22,742 nucleotides of DNA. Origin: a virus. Shown here piece by piece: positions 1 through 11,200 of the stretch. A model generated the notes under the pieces. The model was not told where the DNA came from. It saw only the letters and a program-made list of their open reading frames with translations, and searched no databases. Numbering within the stretch: the stretch's first letter is position 1; each line of letters begins with the position of its first letter. A program made the position numbers and the translations under genes. Location of the stretch: positions 1 through 22,742 of the IMG/VR virus record IMGVR_UViG_3300006919_000496; one strand, given 5' to 3'.

Positions 1-2290
1 ACTCGCTATGAATTGAGCTGGTTGAGTCGTAGAAGCCTGTAATCCCTTGCCGTCCGCTGGATTACCATCTGCGCCCGTGTACCAGACCTGTCCTTTCTTG
101 TGTAATATCTTGATCTGCGTGCCCGAAGCGGGTGCGGCGCTCAACGTAACTGCCGTTGTGCTTCCGTCCACAGAGTAGTTTATGGTTGACCCATCCTCGC
201 TGGTGAGCAACAATCGTTGGCCACCAATGAATATGTCTAACTCTCCAGCGTTGGATGGTGTTTGTGATAGTGCGAACGTCACAGTACTACCATCACCAGT
301 GAAGGTGTTGGTGTACACTGTGTCCGCGTAAGGGACGGTTTGAGTACCAGACGCGTCTACCACTTCTGTGCCTGATCCGTGCTCCTTAATTCCTGTTCCT
401 AAAGTTCCACGCCTTAGTTGTCCCAGCGTGTTGCCTGATTTAGTGAAGTATTCTATTCTTTCCTTGTCTATGAAGATAACGCCCGGCGTGTTGCTGGCTA
501 TGTCTGGTGTTCCCAGCACTGAACCGTCTTCCACTGTAATGGTTTGTGTGCCTTCGATCATGTCGATGGTCAATTTAGTCGTCGCCGTCTTACTGATGCG
601 TTTGTAGAAGGTCCTGTTCAGCATGTCCTTGAATATCCTGAATCCCGTGGCACCCACCGCTGACTCCAGTGCGAAGTACATCACGTCAATCCTGTCCGAC
701 GCAGTTATAGTTTTTCCTGTAATTGTCAGTGTTGTGTCTGACACGGTGTAGTCGTACTGCTGTGTCAACTGTTCACCGTTCAGCCACACGTAGGTGTATG
801 TGGCGTTGAGTGGGGCGAATCTCAAGGCGAACACACCTCCCGGTCTGCCCTCCAGCACCTCACGCCTCTGTTTCATTCCCAGTGCGTTGTTGAATGTTGT
901 GACCGATATGACGTCTCCTGCGGTCAATGAGTATGGTGAAGTTATGGCACTTGGTTTCAAGATTATGTCCGTGCCCTCGTTGTAGTAGTGATTGTCCACC
1001 AGCGTTGATATGCAGATCACGTCAGTGGCCGTTGGCACGGCACCTGACACGAATTCAACGTTCTGGTTTCCAATGTCCACAGTGTAATCAGTGTTGAGAT
1101 CTTTCTTGGTTCCGTTGACGTATACTTCCACTTGTGCGGCAGATGTGATTGTCTTGGCAGGATCAACCGTTGACCCATCTCCCAGACCAGATGCCACACC
1201 GTAGGTGTATGTGCTACCATCGCCCAGGTAGTATGTGTTGTCTGGACCTCGCAACATCCTGCCGTTGACTTCCACCATTGTGAGACCAGAGAATGGTCCT
1301 ATCGCTCCCGGTGGGTATGTCAGCGTGTGCCTGTTTGTTGATCCATCATAGGTGATTGTGTCATTCCTGATCGAAGCATAACTCCTAGTGGAGGTGGTGG
1401 ATTTGTTGAAGCCTGCGATCTGTATGTACTCACCGGAGGCCGGTGCTGTAGTGAATGTCACAGTGATCGTGTTTGCCGTGGTTGTGGTGGTGTAGGCGGT
1501 TGTTGGCACTCCGTCTATGGTTATGTACATGTCGCTCGAAGTTGAGTCTAGATTGAACTCTCCCCTCGTAGATGTCGTGAACACAGCAGTTGACCCATCA
1601 CCTGTGAACGTGTCGAGAACCCTGTAGTTCTCACCGGATATCGCGAACACTTTAGTTGATATAACGGACAGCGCCGCGGGTGCCGTGGTGAACGTTATGG
1701 TCTTATTGGCAACATCAACAGTGTAGTCCGTGGTCAGTTTCTTTATAACACCGTCTACGGTTACCGTCACTGATCCCAGTGTGCCTGGGAAGTCTCCTAT
1801 GGCGTACTCAGTGGTGTTGCCGTCACCCCTGTAGTTCTTCTCTGTGATGAAAGGCACACCCGACTCAGGTGACGTGTAGACCTTTATGTCCAAGGTGTCG
1901 AACAGTTGTCCCGGCACCGTCTCCTCTGGTGCGTAACTGGTGTCTGGGTTGACGAAGTCGTCACCCTCCAAGATGATGTCGCTTGGCGCGTAGCCCAGCG
2001 CTGATCCAAACAGTCCGCCCTGTATGATGCTCTCCAGTGTCCTGTCGTCCGTTGGCGTGAGAACTCCGTCGTCATCGAAAGGTATGAATTCCACCAACGC
2101 GTTGGCGTCTGGGGTCTCGCTGATAGTGAATGCTGTGGTCGACCCGTCACCCCTTATTACGTCATCCAGTTTCCTCCTAGTGCTGTCGTCTGCCGTGATG
2201 TAGACCTGGTAAACGTCTGACGTGGACGGTGCTGTGTCAAAAGTGTATGTGGCTGTTGAGCCGTCCGCCCTGAAAGCCTTGACCCTTGAA
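1..2290 (-). repeat. C-terminal array of DGST-containing beta modules in the giant protein
   Basis: From residue about 3512 to the window edge, a loose unit of roughly 70-90 residues recurs: an F-x-G-D-G-S-T turn, a strand, a pattern like VTVTVDGVIKKLTTDYTVD, then T-I-x-F-x-x-A-P. Examples of the turn are RADGSTATYTF, RGDGSTTAFTI, TGDGSTAVFTT, LGDGSTYTYGV and TGDGSTVTFAL. By hand I count about 18 DGST tetrapeptides in the whole giant protein, most of them in the propeller and here. Short direct similarity is visible in the DNA too (GTTGACCCATC and close variants on the plus strand). Such arrays usually form stacked beta domains in tail fibres. Confidence 0.7.
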
Positions 2291-5200
2291 TCTCCGTAGT
2301 TGTCCCATGGGAAGTCGTACCATCCTGACCTGTCCCAACCCTGTTCCTGTGAGAACAGCAGTCCTGTTACCATAGTGCCACCATAATCGACACCGGTCAT
2401 GACCTGGTCCAGCTCGTTGCCTGGCATGCCAGAACCTGGTGTGTAGAAACCCTTGGTCCTGTCCGCCGCGGTCAAACCTGTCTCATCTCCGTATACCTTG
2501 TAGACATCTCCGATGTTGTCGTCGAAGTCGGTGGTCGATGTGAAAGCACTCGTGGCCTTGTATAATTCGTTGTTGTATCTGATCAAGTCGTTGTAGGCAT
2601 ATGCCGTTGATGCGGTCCAATCTTGTACCCTAGATGTGCTGGAAACCCTATCAAATTTAATGGTTGTGTCGAAATCTCTCACAAGGTCATTGTTGAGATT
2701 AGCATAGGCTTTGGCCGTGTCTGCGGGAGTTGATCCGTCTGTTCTCCCTCCGGTTATCACAACAGTCGGAGTTGTGGTGTAGTTTGCTCCAATTCCAGTA
2801 ACAGTAATTCTGGTCACAGCGCCGTTCTGGATAGTCGCTGTGGCAGTGGCCGCCGTAGTATTTGGTGTGATGTACATCTTGAATGCAGTTGATTTAGTGC
2901 CCTGTGCTTCGCTTACCGATGCCGTTGGTCCATAGAACGTTCCAGAGTATCCATCGAATGTGTAGGAATTGGTCGCACCAGATCCACCATTCTGCGAGTC
3001 ATATATCTCTGCCTGCTTCTCGCTGGTGAACAACGGGTAGTAGTATCCAAACCATCCACTGGTCGCACCCGATGAACTTGTGGCCTGTATCTGGAAAGGA
3101 CCAGTGGATCCCACAGTGCCTCCAAGTATCGTGACTGTTGGTGTGGTCTGATAACCAGACCCTCCGTGTGTGACAGTGATTGACTGCACATATTTCTTAT
3201 GGTAGTCGTACCACATCTGCCATGGCAACTGCGTGAGTTTGTCAGTGTCAGAGGAAACATTCAGTGATCTTATCTTACCTGTTGTGTCGTCATAAAACGC
3301 AGGATTATCAAAATCAGTGAACAGGCCATCCTGGGTGTCAGTGCCCGTGTATCCAAGTTTGTAGTCTCTGATCTTGCTGTGGAAAGGTTTGACCTCATTG
3401 ATGTATTCCTCTATCCACGTGTCTACTCCCGTGGTGTATGATTTTCTCTGATCAAGTGGTCTTACACTGTTTTTCGCACTTATGAAACTGGTCTTGAACA
3501 TCCAATCAACATAGGTCTGTTCTGACAACACACGTCTAAGTCCAGTGAAGAACAGTGTGTTGTACTCTACCGCTAAATCATTGATGAACAGATCGTCTCT
3601 GAGCGCTGTCAGGACTTTCCTGGTCTCAATTCTAGGTTCCTGGTCAAACCTGTTGTCGTCGAACGTATCCTCACCCGCGAAACCAGTTGCGTCCTGGCTA
3701 TAATCATACAGTTTGGTGCTCAATCTTATTGTGCCATTTTCTGTTCCGACCAACTCCCACCCCGATGCTGTCCTCATAAACAGTTTCCAACCACCGGTAT
3801 CCGCGCTGGTGACTTTGACATGTGATCCTATCGGCAATTCTAGTGACTCTAGCTCATACTGAAAAGTCACCTGCTTGTCTATCACGGTGTTCTCATCATG
3901 CACCATGTCACCGTCTGTTTTGTACCAATCAGTGTAATTCCAGTAGCTAGATGTGTTGTAGGTCTGTATCCTGGTCCTAGTGAACTCCGTACCGTCCCAT
4001 TGATATATCGACCAGAAGCCGTTGGCGGTCTCGTCTGACCTAACCAGGTAGTTGACGGTGCCTGAAAGGTCAGCGGTGTTGACATATGTCAGTTCGGCGT
4101 ATGTGTCCACTGACGCGTCCCATTCGCCACTGCCCACAGTTGGTTCTGGCTCTTTTGAATCTAGGTTTGTGAGATTTATCTGTCCAACCAGTTGGTTGCG
4201 TTTCAGCACCAGGTTGGCATAGTCTATGATCTCTTTAAGCGCTCCGAATCTATCAACGTACCAACTCTGCCTAGGCCTAATGTTGTTACCGTAACGCTGG
4301 TTGACGGGTAGTGTGATGTCAGGGACCAAGTCACCAGATTCGTTGGAACCTATGAGTGAGTCCCACCATCTTTGTTCTATCTGCGTGCCGGGCCTGTACT
4401 CTTTGTCCCCTTCTCTCGCCAGTTTCCAGACACTGTGCGCATCTCCATCGAAGTCGTTGGTCCTGATGTCAACGTTAAGCACTATGTCGTCGTTGCTAAG
4501 ATCATCGACGTTGTTGATCAATAATTTGTTGGTGTCCGTCACCGAATAGTATTTTTTGTCAAACCTCTCCGGGTTGGCTATCATGTTGGCGACCAAAGCG
4601 GTGGAATTTTTCCTACTTACAACACCGTTTACCGGCACCGTGGCTTTGTTCCTTACCCAGTAGTAGTAGAAGTTTACAAATCTATCTAGCCTAGAATTGT
4701 ACTTCTGCACCACTGTGTATGTCGAATCGTCGCCGTATGCGGCTGTGCCTGATATGCCTTCTGATGCACCTTGTGGTGTGCCGGACCTTGTGTTCCATTG
4801 GCTTGGCAGTAACGTAGATTCCGTCCATTCGTACACATCTATGCTCGATCCTGGGAAAGTTTTACCCCAATTGTTTGTCTTGTATTCCTGGCTGTCCTGC
4901 TCGTACCAGATCCACTTGACCGTGCTTAGGTCCCACCAAGTTTCTCCAACATGGTCATCAGTCCATGCTGTCTTGGAATTGGAAACAGGACCGAAGTTGT
5001 AAGTGGCCGGATCCCATGTGGTCTTGATGTTGATCTCTCTATCTGCCAAACCAAGTATCCTGCCCTTGATCGGATCGTAGAGATCATAGTAGTCTCGTAT
5101 CTGCTTGGTCTTTCTGTTGAAGTCAAACACCTTGCCCAGTTTGTCGACATCTACCAATGCTTCTTCGGTGACCAAATTCTTCCAGGCATATTCTCCCCTC

Positions 5201-8200
5201 ACTGTAAGGTCATACCAGGCCACAGTTCCATCATTGGACACACGTGTGCTTCCGTCTGCAGTGGTGTTGCCATCGTCGGCCGGAGCGCCAACGAACACTG
5301 CGTCATCTATCATGCACAGACCACGTGCAAAATCATCATTTGACGTGACACTGTCAAAGTTTAACCTGTCATCCACAACGAACCTAGTGTTGTACACAGT
5401 GGCCGTGTATGCCGCACCTGAATCTGTGTTTAGGTCCACTATAGTGGTGTCCTGTAAGTCAAATGTGGTTTCACCTGAATCAAATTTCATCTCCCTGGCG
5501 TTCGCAAACTTCTCAGCACCTATCACTATCCTCGTGCCGGACTGGTTTATGTCTAGTGTAGTTCCGAATTTCATGTTGTCTTGTGTGTCTGGTGCCGTTA
5601 TGGTCTGCTGTAATGTGTAGGTGTTTGTAGACCCGTCTGCGTTCCATTTGTAGTAGTATATCGCGCCGCCGTCTGTCTGTTCCGCTCCATCAACCCCAGG
5701 TGCACCTATGATCAACGTTGCACCGTCCTTGCTCATCGCAACGGATTCACCGAAAGCGGTGTTGATGCTTGATCCATCACTGTCTACGCCCGTGATTGTT
5801 TGAACCAGTGTGAATGAATTCTGTGTGCTTCCGTCATTGCTCTGTGATGTCCTAACGAATATCTCCACCTTACCAGCATTGCCTGGAGCCACTGAGCTGA
5901 CTGCGAGTATGTCGCCATTGTCGTTGGCGGCGATCCTGTGGCCGAACCTCTGTCCAGATCCCCCGTCGGGTGCTTCCAGTGTGTAATCTTGTGTCCAGGT
6001 GTCGTAAGTGGAACCGTCGAGTCCTACCCCCCATGTGTAAAGGTAAACACGTCCCGTGTCGTTGTCGTGTCCTGGCGCCGATACGAAAAGGTATTTCTGT
6101 GCCGTTTGCCTTGTGCTTAGTAATGTGGGCTCTGCAATCTTGTGGGCCCAACCAAAATTCTGTGATGCAAGGTCGACCGGTGAAGTCAGTGTGCTCAGTA
6201 TTCCGTATTTGAATGTGTCTGGATCCCAGACATAAATTTTGACCAACCCAGCATCTGAAAATCTTGTGCTTCCATCAGAGCCAAGTGCGTTTGTGTAAGG
6301 CGCTCCCGCCACAACGAAGTTCTCGTCTGTGCTGATGGACAATGACTCTCCCAACCTGCTGGTGTTGTCGTCGCCCTCCGTCATAGTGCCTATGGATTGT
6401 GAAGTGAACAGTGTGCCCGGGTCATGTGACTGTCTGAACAGGAAGTGTAGCTCTCCTTGGTTCTTGCCCGGGGCAGATATAACGAGCGTCCTGCCGTCGT
6501 TCCTCGCCACTATCCTGTGTCCAAACTCTTGGTCAGCGGTGGCCGTGTCAGGTGACAGAATGAGGCCATCTGTGTAGGGGTCCTGCTTCTCGTACACTCG
6601 CCACAGTCCTGTACTGTCCGCGTCCGCGAAAACCTTGTCTCCCTCTCGGCCTATTGCGTCGTCCTTGTCGGTGTAATCCGAGTAGCTCAGCCTATCATTG
6701 ACGTTGTCCATTGATGACAGCCTAACGGACACAAACTTGTAGATGTTGCCGTAACTGTCCGCAGTCGAACCGTCTTCCAGTGTGGGTATGAACGCCGTGT
6801 TGCCCGAGTAGTCTATTATGACCGTCTTGTGGTCTGGTGTGCTGGCGACCTGGTACACCGCGTTGAGTGTTGGTTCCTCGCTGTTGCTGATAGCGAAGAA
6901 GTCGGCCTCCGCCGTTGGTGAGGCTCCAGACAGACCGTGTGATCCGGTGAACGTTATCTCCAACTGTGATGCGTTGTTTATGGTGCGCAGTGTGGCTATC
7001 TTGAAGTCGGCCACCGTCAATCTGAACACGTCCCAGTCCCTGTTGGACTTGTTGGCCACCCAAATCAGATCATTGGCCGTAACTGCGTTGACGTCAAGGT
7101 TGAACAGGTCCGTGATATTGAATGCGGTGTGCTGTACCTGTCGCAGTTGTGGATATCCTGCGGTCTTGTAAACCTGTGCGGTGTCCCTATCCACGCCCGG
7201 TTTTGTGTAATCCAATCTACTGAACGTGGAGGCCGCTGTGTATTCCACTGGTCTATTGTACAGCTCATCTTTGGCTATGTACTCGGATCTAGCGTATTGG
7301 ACACTATCGTTGCTGGAGTCGTACAGCTCTATACTCTGTGGATCGGCGTTTATCTCGTCATCTCGTAATGTGATCTGAATGCTCTCCGTCGAGTCCGTGT
7401 TTCCGAACCTACCAGTCCTTATCATCCATTCCGGATACAGTTGCAGGTCAATATCAGAATTTTCGTACCTGGCCTTCAGTATCTTGTCAATGGCATTCTT
7501 AGTTCCCTTTTCCCGTATGTAGCCCTGATAGAACTTGTACTGTGACACGTCGTTCACGAATAGGTTCTCGAGGTAGTCCCTGCTCTGGTACCCTATCAAC
7601 CTCTGTGCCAACTGTTGCTGTGACTCATCGAAGTTGTTGGACTCTAGGTTATAGAAATCATTGAACTGGGCAATCTTGTAGTCGAAGTTGGGTATCAGTT
7701 GTGGTGCTGGTTTTTCTGCCTTGATCGTCCAGTTTGTTGCATCAAACACCGAACCCGAATTATGGTTCACCTTCGCCACGTAGAACTTGCCTTGGTGCTC
7801 AATCGAATCTCCCAACCTGTAGTCAGTGTGGGCCAACCAGTAAGTGACCTGTGCGGCGTCGAACACGAATCCCGGTGCGTAGTAGTCGCCGTTCCATCCC
7901 GCGGTCTTCCAACCCACCAACTTGAGTCTGGGTTGCCTGAAGCCAGTGAATGGATCATATATTATATCTGAGAACACAGTGGTGTTGTCAAACAACAGTA
8001 TGTGTTCTTTCTGCACTGTGTTTAGAGCTATGTTATACAGTCCCACATCCGCTGACTTGATCGCCAGCTCAAACGTCTTGCCTATGCGCTTGGTTGATAT
8101 CTCCCTGATGTCTATCTTCCTTCCGCCCGCATCCAACAGTGAGTAATCTCCCGCCAGGTTCCTCAATCTTCCAACTATGCTGTTGTCTGTGTCCAGTTCA

Positions 8201-11200
8201 AAACCATCCGCGGCCGGTGAAACTGTCACGGCAGATCCTGGTGTCCACTCCTGTGTTGTCCAGAACAGGAACTCCCTGACTGCATTGGCCCAGTTGAGCG
8301 TTTCTTTTAGTTCATTCGAGAACTTGTTGAACTTGAATCCTTGACCTTCTAACCAGTGACCATACCCGAATAGGAAGTCCGCAACGTCTTGTATAGTGTC
8401 AAAAACATATCCGTACGGTATGGTCTGCACTGTCTCTTGGTAGGCGTTGTATTGTGCCACCGTCTGTGATCCTGTAACGGACACTGCCTTGGATGTTGTG
8501 GTTTTAACTGGATAGTTGAACTTGAAATAAGGTTTGGTGGTCGAATACCCCAAGACCTTGTAACCACCCAGGAGCGTTGAACCATCCTGGCTGACGTCTG
8601 TGTTCTTCTCTATCAGCACTCCAGAGTACTGGAAGCTGTCCACTGGGTTAGAGGTCCTAAATAGTATCTTGTAGTTCTCATCAGGTATGAATTTGGATCC
8701 TGACGTCGATCCTGGAGATACCGAATCCGTCAACACCTTGATGTTGTCCTTATCGGTGAAGCCACCCAGTTTGTAGGCCAGTTGTACCGAAAGAGCCTTC
8801 ATCTTGTCATAGTAGAAAGTCTTTGGATCTTGGTTCTTGGATATCAAGTGATTGACCACGAAGGGTTGATAGCCAGCAGTCTGGTATCTGGTGGTTATAC
8901 CGGTGTTGTTGTCAGTTTCCGTCTCTAGGTGGTACTTGGCTGTGGACAGAGTCTTCCTAATACCCGTAAGTGTGTAAATCTGGTTGCCCGCTGTGTTTGT
9001 GGTCAGGCGTGATGGATCAAACAGATTGCTGAAGAATTTTGCGGGTTTGGTCAGAGCAACTGTCTTCATAACCGTGAATGGATACGCACTAGATCTCCTC
9101 CAGGCGGTCTCTGCTGGTGCTTGGTCTCCAAACTTCCAGGCCGCCTGTCTGCCCGGTATGTCAAAGTTATCGATCAGTCCTGCCGCTATGGGATCCAATA
9201 GGTTCCCCGACGCGTCCACGGGTAGATAACTCCTGATCTCTGGTTTACCGTATCTCCCTGGTTCCGTGGCTATCCTGTTCCATAAAACATCATTACCTGA
9301 CGTGTAGGGTGCAGTGCCGTATGTGGCTTCCCAATCTGAAGGTTTTTCTGAATGACCCAACATCTCCCATGGTCTCACATGTGGTGCGTCTGTGTCATAG
9401 AAATACTTGTATATTGCCCTCCAGTGTCCTGGTAGTCTCTCGCCGGTAAGCCTATCGGTGGAGTTTGCGTAGTTGTAAGTGAAGGGTGATCCCTCTGAGA
9501 AAGTTGTGTTGTTGATGTACTGAACGTTGTTCCTTCCTGCCCAAACATAGAAGTCCGGCGACATCACGCTTTCTATCTCGCCACGTGAGTAATCTGTGGC
9601 AGTGAAGGCACTTGGAAGCACATCGTGTAGGTCCACGTATGTGGCATCATATTCGGTTTTGAGATTGTTATAGATCCTCTTTTCCAGTTCCAATATGAGA
9701 TCATCTCGCTCGTCGCCGTATGCCTTTATTATTGAACCATCATGCTTCCTGATCACCGTGGTGTCGTTGAGGTATGTGTCGTCCGTGAACAACTCGGGCT
9801 TGAATTTTGGATACATTCCCATCTTGGTCGGGGTCACAGGCATGAAACTGCCCGTAGTGTCTCCGTAGTCTTTTATGACGATTTTGTCTCCTTCTGCGAG
9901 AGTGGTCAATATCGTGATACTGTCATCTGTGGTGCTGAACGTGTAGTCTGTGCCCACCAGCAACTGCTCGTCATTCAAGTACACGTAGACAGCACGGTTA
10001 CTCGGTGTGGTTATGTCATGCTGTGAGTCTATGGCGTATTCGGTCTGTGAAACACCCTGCACTGTGTATGATCTTGTTGAAACATTTTCTCCCCATCCTA
10101 CCATGTCCTCGTAGAAGAATGGGAAAGACGAGTTACGACCTTTTGTGATATTAGATATAATCTCATCAACCCTGTCTGCGGCCACACCTTCGTAGGCGGT
10201 GCCCATAGCGTGGGTAAGGAACGCGTTATACCATTTCTCGTACTCCTGGTTCACGTAATCCACGGAGGTGATGACATTGGTGTCTTGGTCTATGAGGCCA
10301 AACACAGCAGGAAGAAGTGGTCCCTCATGCTGGTGTATTGTACCTCCCTTCAACCTCGCATCGGGCTTATCCCTGAGGTTAGACACACCCGGTATTGCTC
10401 CTGTGATATCTTGGTTCTTGTCGAAAATGTCTCTGACGTGATCTAAAACCTGTCCCAGCGTGAAAGTTCCCAACTGTTGGTTGAGGCTGTTGGTGGCTAG
10501 GTTCTCCGGCACTTCGTATATGCCCTTTCCTGTCACTTTTGTGGCGGTGCTGTAGGTTGCCAACCTTAGTTGATCATTTACCGCGAGCTCATTGACGAAC
10601 CTCACGTACCTGTTGGTCGTGCCATCGACTAGTGTGTAGTCAGTGCCCTGCGTCATCCTGTTGCCGTTCACAGACACGGATACCTCTAGGTCAGTCAGCG
10701 CGGCGGAATTCTCGTAAACGTCTATGGGAAACAATCTCTTCTCCGTGTCGTCCACTATGCGGGTCCTTATCACCCTCTGTCGACTCTCGTTGGTCCTCTG
10801 TATCCATGCACTGCGTGAGTTGTGAGTCTGCCTGCCCGTGGTGTAGTGCAGGTGTCCCTCCGCCAGTTTCTTGGTCACGGTCCTTGAACCACTCTTGTAG
10901 GTGAACGTGCCTGAAGTGTGGTCTGACTCGAAAACTATGTCCCCCACGTTGTTGATGGTGTTGTACTTGACCCTTATGCCAAGCTCTGTGTCCACTGTTG
11001 CAGTGTCACTTGTGGCATATTTGAACACTGTGGCTCCCTGGAATGAGCTGTTAGGATACGTTGTCTCGTCATCAAAGGGGGTGTGGTCGTTGTCCCACAT
11101 TCCGAACAGAGGCTGTTGATTGACTCCGTTCTTCTGCTGTGCTTCGGTCCAGGCCTCCGCATTACCATCGTAAAAAAACGTCTTGCCCTGGTTTACTGTG

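Noticed and set aside
5105-5620. Plus-strand open frame of 171 codons
   Set aside because: It is antisense to blades six and seven of the propeller and the Ser/Val-rich translation looks like a shadow.
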